DNA of 64,000 bases from Streptomyces beigongshangae. Its GTDB lineage: Bacteria; Actinomycetota; Actinomycetes; Streptomycetales; Streptomycetaceae. A program made the position numbers and the translations under genes. Location of the stretch: positions 85,136 to 149,135 of the forward strand of contig NZ_JAHKJW010000009.1 of NCBI RefSeq assembly GCF_019710745.1, written 5' to 3'. Under the pieces are notes generated by a model. The model was not told the DNA's origin and searched no databases. It worked only from the letters and a program-made list of their open reading frames with translations. Of this stretch, positions 25,223-33,945 are shown one piece after another; positions within the stretch are counted from its first letter, which is position 1; each line of letters starts with the position of its first letter.

Positions 25223-25869
25223 CGCGAGGTCAGTTCGGCCCAGCCCACCGTCCGGTCGCACCAGCGTTCCAGCAGCACCCGGTCGTGCCCGACGGCCAGC
25301 AGGCCCGCGCCGCTCTCCCGCCGGTATGCCTCGACGACGCCGACCAGGGCGGCCGTCGTGGAGGCGTCGAGCATCGCCGTCATCTCGTCGCAGACGAGCC
25401 AGCGCGGCCGCAGCGCGAGCGCCCGCGCGAGACAGGCGCGCTGCAGCTGGCCGTCGCTGACCTCGTGCGGCCGGCGGCCGAGCAGGTCCGCCCCGAGCCC
25501 GACGGTTTCGGCCAGCTCCCGGACGCCGTCCGTGGGCCGGCCGTTGGACCGCAGCGGCTCGGCGATCAGCTCGGCGAGCGGCAGCCGCGGGTCGGCCGAG
25601 AGCCGGGGCTGCTGGAAGACGACCCCGAAGGCGGTGCGCTGGGCCCTGGGCGCGCGGTGGCGCCAGCCGCGTGCCGTCTCGCCGTCCAGGACGACCTGCC
25701 CGCTGTCGGGCCGGTGCAGCAGGGCGGCGACCCGCGCCAGCGTGGACTTGCCGCAGCCGCTGGGGCCCTGGAGCCCCACGGCCTCGCCCGCCGAGACGGT
25801 CAGGGAGACGTCCCGCACCACGGGGGCGCGCCGGTCGTAGCCGGCCGTGACGGACCGCAGTTCAAGCAT
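25219..25869 (-). CDS. nikE: Nickel/peptide ABC transporter ATP-binding protein (NikE/DppF type)
   Basis: A 216-residue ATPase, shorter than usual for DppF (about 320) because the C-terminal oligopeptide extension is missing, as in NikE proteins. Walker A is GPSGCGKST, the signature is VSDGQLQRACLARAL (Asp instead of the usual Gly in SGGQ) and Walker B is LVCDEMTAMLD. It overlaps the preceding ATPase gene by eight bases. It is the last gene of the five-gene importer operon controlled by the Nur-like box at 30337. Confidence 0.82.
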   Translation of the reverse strand: MLELRSVTAGYDRRAPVVRDVSLTVSAGEAVGLQGPSGCGKSTLARVAALLHRPDSGQVVLDGETARGWRHRAPRAQRTAFGVVFQQPRLSADPRLPLAELIAEPLRSNGRPTDGVRELAETVGLGADLLGRRPHEVSDGQLQRACLARALALRPRWLVCDEMTAMLDASTTAALVGVVEAYRRESGAGLLAVGHDRVLLERWCDRTVGWAELTSR

Positions 25870-26848
25870 GTGCCACCTCCACGTGGTGGCAGGCGACGCC
25901 GGACACCAGGGCCGGTACGGCCGCGCACGCCCCGCTCGCCCGGTCGCAGCGGGCCGCGAAGGCGCATCCCGGCGGCAGCGCGCCGAGTTCGGGCGGCATG
26001 CCCGGGATCGGGGTGAAGTCGCGCTCCGGCAGGGCGTTGAGCAGACCGCGCGCGTAGGGGTGCCGCGGGCCCGGCGCGCCGAAGAAGCCGGCCGCGTCGG
26101 TGATCTCCACCAGGCGCCCGGCGTACATCACGGCGACGCGGTCGGCGATGCGCCCGGCCGCCGCCAGGTCGTGGGTGATCAGCAGCAGGGCGCGGTGGTC
26201 CGAGGTGTGGCGGCGCAGTTCGTCGACGGTCCGCTCCACGAGGTCCCGGTCGAGTCCGGTCGTCGGCTCGTCCGCGAGCAGGAGGGGCGCGTCCCCGACG
26301 AGGGCGAGCGCGGTGGCGGCCCGCTGGGCGAGTCCGCCGGACAGTTGGTGCGGATGGCGGTTGAGGTGGTCCTCGGGGAACGCGGCCCGCGCGGCGGCGG
26401 CCCGCACGCCGGCGGGTCCGGCGGCGCCCGTCAGCTCGCGGACGGTCTCGGTCAGCTGGGAGCGGACGGTGCGCACCGGGGTGAGGTGCGCCGCGGGGCT
26501 CTGCGGTACGAGTCCGGCGCGCCGGCCCCGCACCTCGCGGGCCAGCACCCGCTCGTCCGCGGCCAGCAGGTCGAGCCCGTCGTCGCCGAGCAGGGCCGAG
26601 CCCGCGACCGAGGCGTTGCCGGGCAGCAGGCCGAGCAGGGCCGAGGCGAGCACCGACTTGCCGCAGCCGCTCTCGCCGACGAGGGCCAGGCACTCCCCCG
26701 GCGCGAGGTCGAAGGAGACCTCCGTGACGGCCCGTACGTACGACCCGTCGCGCATCCGGAACCGTACGGAGAGGTCCCGCACCGACAGGACGGTCCCCCC
26801 GTCCACCGTGCCGGCCGGCCCGCTCCCGCTGTCGGTCGGCGGTGTCAC
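25862..26848 (-). CDS. nikD: Nickel/peptide ABC transporter ATP-binding protein (NikD/DppD type)
   Basis: A 328-residue ATPase. Walker A is GESGCGKSV, the signature is LSGGLAQRAATAL and Walker B is LLLADEPTTGLD. The C-terminal Cys-containing segment (GCAFAARCDRASGAC) is typical of DppD/OppD proteins and binds an iron-sulfur cluster or zinc in some. The GTG start at 26848 overlaps the permease stop (GTGA). It works as a heterodimer with the shorter ATPase downstream. Confidence 0.85.
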   Translation of the reverse strand: MTPPTDSGSGPAGTVDGGTVLSVRDLSVRFRMRDGSYVRAVTEVSFDLAPGECLALVGESGCGKSVLASALLGLLPGNASVAGSALLGDDGLDLLAADERVLAREVRGRRAGLVPQSPAAHLTPVRTVRSQLTETVRELTGAAGPAGVRAAAARAAFPEDHLNRHPHQLSGGLAQRAATALALVGDAPLLLADEPTTGLDRDLVERTVDELRRHTSDHRALLLITHDLAAAGRIADRVAVMYAGRLVEITDAAGFFGAPGPRHPYARGLLNALPERDFTPIPGMPPELGALPPGCAFAARCDRASGACAAVPALVSGVACHHVEVAHA

Positions 26849-27744
26849 AGCATCAGCTCCGATCGGCGGCGCGGGTTGAGCCGTTCGCGCCAGGCCCCCG
26901 CGAGGCCGGCGATGGCGAGGGTGGCGACGACGGTGCACAGCCCGGGGAAGAGCGTGGGCCACCAGTCGCCCGCGAGCAGCGAGCCGCGGGCGGTCTGCAC
27001 CAGCGTGCCGAGGCTGGCCTGGTGCGTGGGCAGGCCGAGGCCCAGGAAGGACAGGGCGGACTCGTGCCAGACGGCGTGCGGCACCATCAGCACGGCGGCG
27101 AGCCCCGCCTGGGGCAGCACCCCGGGCAGCAGGTGCCGTACCGCGACCCGGTAGCGGGAGGCGCCGCCGGAGATCGCGGCGTCGACGTAGGGCCGGGACC
27201 GCAGGGAGAGGACCTCCGCGCGGACGATGCGGGCGGTCGACAGCCAGTGGGTGAGCGCCACCGACACGACGACCGGCCAGACGCCGGGCCGGAACATCGC
27301 CACGATGAAGATGCCGAGCAGCAGGTGCGGCACGGACGCGAAGACGTCCACCAGCCGCATCAGCACCCGGTCGGGCCACCCGCCGAGGGCTCCGGCGAGC
27401 GCGCCGACGGCCGTGCCGACCACGGTGGCGACGACCGCGGCCACCACGCCGACCAGCAGCGAGACGCGCAGTCCGTAGACGCAGCGCAGCAGCAGGTCGC
27501 GGCCGACGTCGTCGGTGCCGAACGGGTGCTCCCAGGACGGGGGCCGCAGTTTCGCCGCCAGGTCCACGGCCTGCTGGTCGAGCTGGACGAAGGGCGGCAC
27601 GAGGAGCACGGCCAGCACCAGCACGGCGACTACGGCGGCGGAGCCGCGCACCCGCCACGCGCGCGTGGAGCGCCGCGCGACCGCGCGCGTACGCCACCCC
27701 TCGGTCCTCTCCGATTCCGCGGGGAGGCGGGTCGTTTCAGCCAT
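26845..27744 (-). CDS. nikC: Nickel/peptide ABC transporter permease (NikC/DppC type)
   Basis: A 299-residue permease. After a charged N-terminus there are about six membrane spans and the conserved EHPFGTDDVGRDLLLRCVYG region of DppC-like proteins. The EAA-type loop reads AAISGGASRYRVAVRHLLPG. It overlaps both flanking genes by a few bases, so the operon is tightly coupled. It pairs with the 27737 permease to form the channel. Confidence 0.85.
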   Translation of the reverse strand: MAETTRLPAESERTEGWRTRAVARRSTRAWRVRGSAAVVAVLVLAVLLVPPFVQLDQQAVDLAAKLRPPSWEHPFGTDDVGRDLLLRCVYGLRVSLLVGVVAAVVATVVGTAVGALAGALGGWPDRVLMRLVDVFASVPHLLLGIFIVAMFRPGVWPVVVSVALTHWLSTARIVRAEVLSLRSRPYVDAAISGGASRYRVAVRHLLPGVLPQAGLAAVLMVPHAVWHESALSFLGLGLPTHQASLGTLVQTARGSLLAGDWWPTLFPGLCTVVATLAIAGLAGAWRERLNPRRRSELML

Positions 27745-28726
27745 CGAAGCCCACCCTCGGGTCGGCGAGCCCGTACAGCAGGTCCGCGAGCAGGTTCCCG
27801 GCCAGCACGGCGATCGTGGCGAGCACGGTCAGCGCGGCCAGCAGCGGGAAGTCGACGGCGGTGGCCGCCTCGACCGTCGCCGCCGCGATGCCGGGCCAGC
27901 TGAAGACGGTCTCCACGAGGAGGGCGCCGGTGATGAGTTCGGGCACCCGCGAGCCGATCAGGGTGAGCACCGGCAGCATCCCGGAGCGCAGGGCGTGCCC
28001 CGTCAGGACGGTGCGCTCGGCGAGTCCGCGGGCGCGTGCGCCGCGCACCGGGTCCTCCTGGAGGGCGTCGCCGACGCCCTGGCGGACGTACAGCACGAAC
28101 CACGGCAGCTGGGAGAGCGCCAGCACGCCCGCGGGCAGGACGAGATGGCGCGCGACCTCCGCGGCCGTGACCACCGTGCTGCCGGTGTCCGTGAGACCGC
28201 CCGCGGGCAGCACGCCCAGCTTCAGGGCGAACAGCCAGATGACCAGCAGTCCGAGCCAGAACGGCGGCGCCGCCTCCAGGGTGTACGCGAACGAGGTGAC
28301 GGCCCGGTCCGTCCAGCCGCCCGGCCGGCGCGCGGCGAGGACGCCTAGCAGGGTGCCCAGCAGGACGGCCACGACGAAGGCGGCGGAGGCCAGCAGCACG
28401 GACCAGCCGACGCGTTCGCCGATCACGTCGGCGACCGGCTGCCGCAGTGCGCTGGAGTCGCCGAGGTCGCCCCGTACGGCGGACGTGAGCCACTCCCACC
28501 AGCGGGCGACCAGGGGCCGGTCGGCGCCGAGGTTGGCGCGCAGCTGGTCGAGGGTCCGCTGCGAGGCGCTGAGCCCGGCCGTGCCCGCGTACGCCTTGAC
28601 GGGGTCGAAGGGCGAGGCGGCGGCGATCGCGAAGACACCGAACGTGACGGTCCCGAGGACGGGGACGGCGAACAGGGCCCGCCGTCCCGCCAGCCGCGCC
28701 ATGGGACCCCAGGGGGGACGGCTCAC
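27737..28726 (-). CDS. nikB: Nickel/peptide ABC transporter permease (NikB/DppB type)
   Basis: A 329-residue permease with the DppB N-terminal helix (RRALFAVPVLGTVTFGVFAIA), about six spans and the coupling loop VRGARARGLAERTVLTGHALRSGMLP. I place the start at the GTG at 28726, which overlaps the binding-protein stop (GTGA) and has GGAGG nine bases before it; an upstream ATG at 28753 would add nine residues inside the previous gene. Confidence 0.85.
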   Translation of the reverse strand: MSRPPWGPMARLAGRRALFAVPVLGTVTFGVFAIAAASPFDPVKAYAGTAGLSASQRTLDQLRANLGADRPLVARWWEWLTSAVRGDLGDSSALRQPVADVIGERVGWSVLLASAAFVVAVLLGTLLGVLAARRPGGWTDRAVTSFAYTLEAAPPFWLGLLVIWLFALKLGVLPAGGLTDTGSTVVTAAEVARHLVLPAGVLALSQLPWFVLYVRQGVGDALQEDPVRGARARGLAERTVLTGHALRSGMLPVLTLIGSRVPELITGALLVETVFSWPGIAAATVEAATAVDFPLLAALTVLATIAVLAGNLLADLLYGLADPRVGFDG

Positions 28727-30306
28727 GGCCGCCAGTCCTCCACGTTCCACCACGGGCCCGCCGCGAGACCGTGGTCGTGCGGTTCGACCTGGGTGGACAG
28801 CTCGCCGAAGCGGTCGTCGACCACGTACAGGTGGTCGATGTGCGTGAGGAAGGTGTAGCCCGGGTTCTTCACCAGCTCGCGCTGCACGGTGTCGTAGGCG
28901 GCCTTGCGTTCGGCCCGGTCACCGCTCTCGCGGCCTGCCTCCAGGGCCCGGTCGACCTTCGGGTTGTCGTACCAGCCCATGTTGTTGAAGCCGTCGCCCG
29001 CGAGGTCCGAGCGCAGGAGCGCGTACTGGTCGAAGTCCGGGTCGGCCGGCGAGCCGCCGCCCGCGAGGACCGCGTCCTCGGGCATACGGGGCTCGATGAC
29101 CTCCCAGGTGCCCGCCTGCACCTCGACCTCGACGCCGATCTTCTTGGCGTCGGAGGCGTAGGCGAGGGCGTGGTCCTGGCGGAGCTTGTCACCGGAGAGG
29201 TACCAGAGCGGGAAGCTCGCGCGGACGCCGTCCTTCACACGGATGCCGTCCTTGCCGGGCTTCCAGCCGGCCCGGTCCAGGAGGGCGCGCGCCTTCTTCG
29301 GGTCGTGCGTCCGCTCGGTGCCCCCGGTGAACCACTCGCTGCCCGTGGGGACGGGCCCGTGGGCCACCTTGCCGGCGCCTTCGAGGATGCCGTCGACCAT
29401 GGCCTGCCGGTCGACGGCGATGTCCAGGGCCCGGCGCACGGCGGTGTCGCCGGTGACCTCGTTGCCGGTCGGGAGGGTGACCGTGCGGTAGTCGAAGCTC
29501 TTGGCCGCGTACGTCTTCCGCCCCGGCCCCTTGAACGCCTTGGCGAGGTTCGGCGGCAGGATCGCGCCGTCGAGGTCGCCCGAGCGCAGCCGGGTCGCGC
29601 GTACGTCGTCGTCCTTGATGATCGCCATGGTGAAGCGCTCGATCTTCGGAGCGCCGCCCCAGTAGTCCGGGTTGGCCTCCAGGACGAGCTGCTCGCCCTT
29701 GGACCACTTGGCCAGCTCGTACGGCCCGGTGCCGACCGGCTTCGTGCCGAACGAGCCGGTGTTGACGTCCTGGCCGCCCGCCGCGTGCTCGGGCACGATG
29801 GGCAGCACCGTGCGCTCCGCGAAGGGCGCGTAGGGGTACTTGAGCCGGAAGACGACCGTGTCGTCGTCCTTCGCCTCGACACTCCTGATCGCGTCCAGCT
29901 CGCCCTTGGAGGGGTTGTTGGTCCTCTCGTCGAGGATCGTCTCGTAGGTGAAGACGACGTCCGCGGCGGTGAACGGCTTCCCGTCGCTGAACTCCACGCC
30001 CTCGCGCAGCTCGTACGTGTAGGTGCGCCCGCCGTCGGTGACCTCCGGCAGGGCCGCCGCGAGCGCGGGCTTCAGCTTCAGGTCGGCGTCGTGCGTGAGC
30101 AGTCCGTCGAAGATCTTGGAGTTGCCGTCCTTGCCGAAGCCCAGGAGCGGGCTCAGCGTGTCGGGTTCGTAGGCGATGCCGACGACGGCCGAGGTGGCCG
30201 CGCCCCCGCCCTCGCCGCCGCCGGGTGCCGAGCAGGCGGCGGAGACGGTCGCCAGGGTCACCGCCGTCGCCAGGGCACCCGTGCCTCGTATCGATCGGGC
30301 CCTCAT
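28723..30306 (-). CDS. nikA: Nickel/peptide ABC transporter substrate-binding lipoprotein (NikA/DppA type)
   Basis: A 527-residue SBP family 5 protein. The signal peptide ends in the lipobox SAAC (Cys at about 25). The family signature YELREGVEFSDGKPFTAADVVFTYE lies near residue 100. Family 5 includes DppA, OppA and NikA. The ligand cannot be read from the fold, but the Nur-like palindrome just upstream and the short NikE-like ATPase point to nickel or a nickel chelate (S. coelicolor nikABCDE is Nur-controlled, established knowledge). The start is ATG 30306; a GTG three codons upstream is possible. Confidence 0.82.
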   Translation of the reverse strand: MRARSIRGTGALATAVTLATVSAACSAPGGGEGGGAATSAVVGIAYEPDTLSPLLGFGKDGNSKIFDGLLTHDADLKLKPALAAALPEVTDGGRTYTYELREGVEFSDGKPFTAADVVFTYETILDERTNNPSKGELDAIRSVEAKDDDTVVFRLKYPYAPFAERTVLPIVPEHAAGGQDVNTGSFGTKPVGTGPYELAKWSKGEQLVLEANPDYWGGAPKIERFTMAIIKDDDVRATRLRSGDLDGAILPPNLAKAFKGPGRKTYAAKSFDYRTVTLPTGNEVTGDTAVRRALDIAVDRQAMVDGILEGAGKVAHGPVPTGSEWFTGGTERTHDPKKARALLDRAGWKPGKDGIRVKDGVRASFPLWYLSGDKLRQDHALAYASDAKKIGVEVEVQAGTWEVIEPRMPEDAVLAGGGSPADPDFDQYALLRSDLAGDGFNNMGWYDNPKVDRALEAGRESGDRAERKAAYDTVQRELVKNPGYTFLTHIDHLYVVDDRFGELSTQVEPHDHGLAAGPWWNVEDWRP

Positions 30307-30336
30307 GCCGCCCACCCCTAATGAAGATCACCTGTT

Positions 30337-30355
30337 ATTGCGAACAGATCGCAAT
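30337..30355. promoter_or_regulatory. Nur-type nickel-responsive operator
   Basis: ATTGCGA-N5-TCGCAAT is a perfect 7-bp inverted repeat 31 bases upstream of the nikA-like start, in AT-rich DNA. It fits the Nur-box pattern tTGCaa-N5-ttGCAA described for sodF and nik in S. coelicolor, with GA/TC replacing AA/TT in the inner positions. Confidence 0.65.
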
Positions 30356-30386
30356 TATGCATGATGTGAGGAGCGGGTGAAGCGAG

Positions 30387-30419
30387 GGCCCGCTCCTGTC
30401 CGGGGGGCCGGAGCGGGCC
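30387..30419 (-). terminator. Hairpin after acyl-CoA dehydrogenase operon
   Basis: GGCCCGCTCC and GGAGCGGGCC pair perfectly over a 13-base loop, about 60 bases past the stop of the acyl-CoA dehydrogenase gene (30482) and before the nik promoter, so it insulates the two operons. Confidence 0.6.
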
Positions 30420-30481
30420 TTCACGCAGGCCGGGCTCCGTGCGGGACGGGCCGGCTTCGTGCGGGGCGGGGCGACGGGCGG

Positions 30482-31585
30482 TCAGGGGGCCCGGAGGTCC
30501 ACCAGTTCGGCCAGCGCCTCTCGGTGGGCTCCCGCCGTGCCGTACGCGAGCGAGTCGGCCTTGGCGCGCTTCAGGTACAGGTGCACCGGATGCTCCCAGG
30601 TCATCCCGATACCGGCGTGCAGCTGGAGCGCCTCCTCGGCGGCGTGGACGGCGACCGGCGCCGCGTACGCCTGGGCGAGGGCGACCGCCACGTCCGTGTC
30701 CGCGCCGCCGGTGGCGAGCGCGTCGGCCGCGTTGCGGGCGGCGGCGCGCGCGTTGACGGTCTCCAGCCACAGCTGGGCGAGCCGGTGCTTGAGCGCCTGG
30801 AAGCCGCCGACGGGCCGGTTGAACTGCTTGCGGTCCTTCAGATAACGGACCGTCTCCGTCAGGGACCACTCCGCGAGGCCGAGCTGCTCCGAGGCGAGCA
30901 GTCCGGCCCCGGCGCGCAGCGCGCGGCGTACGGCGGGTGCGGCGTCGCCGACCCGGCGGCCGGCCGCCCCGTCGAGGACGACCCGCGCGAGCGGCCGGGT
31001 CAGGTCTAGGGAGACCTGGGCGGTGACGGTAGCGGCCCGTGTGTCGACCGCGTACAGCCCGCCGTCCTCCGCGGGAACGAGCAGCACGTCGGCGGCGGTC
31101 GCGTCCGCGATGCCGGTCAGCTCCCCGTGCAGGGCACCGCCTTCGGCCCGTACGGTCCGGTGGGCGCCGCCGGGAGCGACGTTCAGGGCGACGGCGAGGG
31201 CGCCGACGCGCCGGCCGGACGCCAGCTCGGCCAGCAGGTCGTCGGCGTCGCACGCCAGCAGCGCCTCGGTGGCCACCACCGCGCTCGTCAGGTACGGCAC
31301 GGGGGCGACCGAACGGCCCAGCTCCTCCAGGACGACGGCCGCCTCGCGGTGGGTGGCGCCCTGGCCGCCGCGCTCCTCGGGCACCAGCAGGCCCGCGAGG
31401 CCCATGCCGTCGGCGAGCGCCTTCCACGCCCCGCGGTCGTGCGGCGCGGCGGACTCCGTGCGGGCGATCACCCCGGCCGGGTCGCAGTGGTCGGCGAGCA
31501 GGTCGCGGACGGCGGCCCGGAGGTCCTCCTCCTGCTCCGAGTACAGCAGGTCGGGCTGTGCGCGCTGCGGTGCCGTCGGGGTCAT
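30482..31585 (-). CDS. Acyl-CoA dehydrogenase family protein (small, divergent)
   Basis: A 367-residue acyl-CoA dehydrogenase fold: an N-terminal helical domain (LYSEQEEDLRAAVRDLLADH), a middle beta domain shorter than usual, and a C-terminal helical domain with RYLKDRKQFNRPVGGFQALKHRLAQ and QLHAGIGMTWEHPVHLYLKRAK. No clear catalytic Glu can be assigned by eye. Such proteins often form heteromers with a second acyl-CoA dehydrogenase encoded next to them, as in the FadE pairs of steroid and fatty-acid breakdown in actinobacteria (family knowledge). It overlaps the next dehydrogenase gene by ATGA, supporting a complex. Confidence 0.88.
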   Translation of the reverse strand: MTPTAPQRAQPDLLYSEQEEDLRAAVRDLLADHCDPAGVIARTESAAPHDRGAWKALADGMGLAGLLVPEERGGQGATHREAAVVLEELGRSVAPVPYLTSAVVATEALLACDADDLLAELASGRRVGALAVALNVAPGGAHRTVRAEGGALHGELTGIADATAADVLLVPAEDGGLYAVDTRAATVTAQVSLDLTRPLARVVLDGAAGRRVGDAAPAVRRALRAGAGLLASEQLGLAEWSLTETVRYLKDRKQFNRPVGGFQALKHRLAQLWLETVNARAAARNAADALATGGADTDVAVALAQAYAAPVAVHAAEEALQLHAGIGMTWEHPVHLYLKRAKADSLAYGTAGAHREALAELVDLRAP

Positions 31586-32796
31586 CGGGCGAGGTCCTTC
31601 CAGGCGACGTCCTTGTCGGTGCGCGGCTCGGAGGGCAGGCCCAGCACGCGTTCGGCGACGATGTTCAGCAGGACCTCGCTGGTCCCGCCCTCGATGCTGT
31701 TGCCCTTGGAGCGCAGATAGCGGTAGCCGGCGTCCCGGCCGGTGAAGTCCACCAGCTCGGGGCGGCGCATCGTCCAGTCCTCGTACAGCAGCCCCTCCTC
31801 GCCGAGGAGTTCGACCTCCAGGCCGCTGATCTCCTGGTTGAGGCGGGCGAACGCGAGTTTCATGCCGGACCCCTCGGGGCCGGGCTGTCCCGCGACCAGC
31901 TGCTGGCGCAGCCGCTCGCCGGTGAGCCGGGCCACCTCGGCGTCGACCCACAGCTTCAGCAGCCGCTGGTGCAGTTCGTGGGTGCGCAGGTCGGGGCGCT
32001 CGCGCCAGGTCCTCGCGACGGGGCCGATCATGCCGCCCTCGCGCGGGACGCGCATGCCGCCGATGGACACCCGCTCGTTCATGAGCGTGGTCTGCGCGAC
32101 CCGCCAGCCGTCGCCGACCCCGCCGAGGCGGTGGGTGTCGGGGATGCGGACGCCGCCGAGGAAGACCTCGTTGAACTCGGCCTCGCCGGTGATCTGGCGC
32201 AGCGGCCGCACCTCGACCCCGGGGTCGGTCATGTCGCAGACGAAGTACGTGATGCCGCGGTGCTTGGGCACGTCCGGGTCGGTGCGCGCGATGAGGATGG
32301 CCCAGCGGGCGAGATGGGCGCTGGACGTCCACACCTTCTGCCCGTCGACCACCCAGTGGTCGCCGTCCCGGACCGCCCGGGTGCCGAGGGCGGCCAGGTC
32401 GGAGCCCGCGCCCGGCTCGCTGAACAGCTGGCACCAGACCTCCTCGCCCACCCACAGGGGCCGCAGGAAGCGGCGCTTCTGCTCCTCGGTGCCGTAGCCG
32501 AGGATCGTCGGGGCGGCCATGCCGAGGCCGATGCCGATGCGCCGCGGGTCGTTGTCGGGAGCGCCCGCCGCCTCCAGTTCGGCGTCCACGACGGCCTGGA
32601 GGGAGCGCGGCGCGCCGAGGCCGCCGAGCCCTTCCGGGTAGTGCACCCAGGCGAGACCGGCGTCGAAGCGGGCCTTGAGGAAGTCCGTGCGGCCGGTGGA
32701 GCCGACCGGGTGCGCGGCCAGCAGCTCCTGGGTGCGGCGGCGCAGTCCGGCGGCGTCGACCGCCCCGTCCCCGCCCCTGCCCGTGGTGTCGCTCAT
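31582..32796 (-). CDS. Acyl-CoA dehydrogenase
   Basis: A 404-residue FAD enzyme with the usual three domains. It has LFSEPGAGSDLAALGTRAVRDGDHWVVDGQKVWTS-type middle-domain sequence and a C-terminal GNSIEGGTSEVLLNIVAERVLGLP flavin-binding segment. It overlaps the genes on both sides (ATGA), forming a dehydrogenase-dehydrogenase-oxidoreductase operon on the minus strand. The acyl substrate is unknown. The upstream inverted repeat at 33902 may control the operon. Confidence 0.9.
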   Translation of the reverse strand: MSDTTGRGGDGAVDAAGLRRRTQELLAAHPVGSTGRTDFLKARFDAGLAWVHYPEGLGGLGAPRSLQAVVDAELEAAGAPDNDPRRIGIGLGMAAPTILGYGTEEQKRRFLRPLWVGEEVWCQLFSEPGAGSDLAALGTRAVRDGDHWVVDGQKVWTSSAHLARWAILIARTDPDVPKHRGITYFVCDMTDPGVEVRPLRQITGEAEFNEVFLGGVRIPDTHRLGGVGDGWRVAQTTLMNERVSIGGMRVPREGGMIGPVARTWRERPDLRTHELHQRLLKLWVDAEVARLTGERLRQQLVAGQPGPEGSGMKLAFARLNQEISGLEVELLGEEGLLYEDWTMRRPELVDFTGRDAGYRYLRSKGNSIEGGTSEVLLNIVAERVLGLPSEPRTDKDVAWKDLAR

Positions 32797-33842
32797 GCGG
32801 CTGCTCCGTTCCCGGCGGTGCTCCCGGCGGTGCTCCCGGCAGCGCCCGCGACGGTGTTCCCGAGCGCGTCCCCGGAGGTGTTCCCGAGGGAGGGCAGCAC
32901 GGCGACCCGGCCGGTGGTGGTGCCGTCGGCGACCCGCTGGACCGCGCCGGCCGCACCGGCCAGCGGTACGCGCTCGCTCACCAGCGGCCTGATCGCCCCG
33001 CGGGCGGCCAGCCCGGTCAGCTGCTCGTGGCAGTGCAGGACCAGCTTCGGGTCCCTGGTGTTGTAGAGACCCCAGTGCAGGCCGAGGATCGAGTAGTTCT
33101 TCACCAGGGCGTGGTTGAGCGCCGGGCTGGGGATCGTGCCGCTCGCGAAGCCGACGACCACGATCCGGCCCTCGAAGGCGACGGCCTTGGCGGACTGGGT
33201 GTAGGCGTCCCCGCCGACCGGGTCGTAGACCACGTCGGCGCCCCGGCCGCCGGTGGCCTCCTTGACGGCGGCGACGACGTCCTCGGCGCGCCGGTCCACG
33301 ACGACGTCGCAGCCCAGCTCCCGGGCGACCGCGGCCTTGTCCGCGCCGCCGACGACGCCGACGACGGTCGCCCCGGCCGCCTTGCCCAGCTGCACCGCCG
33401 CGCTGCCGACCCCGCCGGCGGCGGCGTGCACGAGCAGTGTCTCGCCGGCCTCCAGACGGGCCCGCCGGTGCAGGCCGAACCAGCCCGTCTGGTAGCCGAT
33501 GTGCAGGGCGGCGGCCTCGGCGTCGTCCAGCGCCTCGGGGGCGGGCAGCAGGGCCGCCGCGTCCGCGACGGCGTACTCGGCGAAGCCGCCGTGGGGCAGC
33601 GCGGGGGTGGCGATGACCCGTCGGCCGTCCTCGGTCTCGCCGCAGATCTCCACGCCGGGCGTGAAGGGCAGCGGCGGCCTGACCTGGTACTGCCCGCGGC
33701 ACATCAGCGCGTCCGGGAAGTTGACGTTCGCCGCGCGCACCCTGAGCAGGAGCCGGCCGTCACCGGGCGTGGGCCGCTCCACCTCCGCGAGCCGCATCAC
33801 CTCGCCGGGCTCGCCGTTCTCGTGCACTTGCCATGCCTGCAT
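32793..33842 (-). CDS. NADPH:quinone oxidoreductase family protein (zinc-free MDR)
   Basis: A 349-residue medium-chain dehydrogenase without zinc ligands: an N-terminal GroES-like domain and a Rossmann domain with HAAAGGVGSAAVQLGKAAGA. It is close to QorA/Nudt-type quinone or enoyl reductases. The C-terminal 30 residues are a Gly/Ala/Thr-rich run (GNTSGDALGNTVAGAAGST) encoded by short GC repeats and are probably not part of the fold. It is first in the acyl-CoA dehydrogenase operon. Confidence 0.88.
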   Translation of the reverse strand: MQAWQVHENGEPGEVMRLAEVERPTPGDGRLLLRVRAANVNFPDALMCRGQYQVRPPLPFTPGVEICGETEDGRRVIATPALPHGGFAEYAVADAAALLPAPEALDDAEAAALHIGYQTGWFGLHRRARLEAGETLLVHAAAGGVGSAAVQLGKAAGATVVGVVGGADKAAVARELGCDVVVDRRAEDVVAAVKEATGGRGADVVYDPVGGDAYTQSAKAVAFEGRIVVVGFASGTIPSPALNHALVKNYSILGLHWGLYNTRDPKLVLHCHEQLTGLAARGAIRPLVSERVPLAGAAGAVQRVADGTTTGRVAVLPSLGNTSGDALGNTVAGAAGSTAGSTAGNGAAA

Positions 33843-33901
33843 GCGGGGCCTCCACGGGGCTGTCGGCTGTTCTCTTCACACCTGGCGGTCAACCGCATAC
33901 T

Positions 33902-33913
33902 AAGCGGTCGCTT
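33902..33913. promoter_or_regulatory. Inverted repeat upstream of oxidoreductase/acyl-CoA dehydrogenase operon
   Basis: AAGCG-GT-CGCTT is a perfect palindrome 60 bases upstream of the operon start; GCGGTC also occurs twice (33886 region and 33904). TetR-type repressors of fatty-acid genes in actinobacteria use AAGCG-like half-sites, so this is a candidate operator. Confidence 0.45.
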
Positions 33914-33945
33914 GCCGTCCGGGGAACAGTCGGGGCCGGCCCGTG

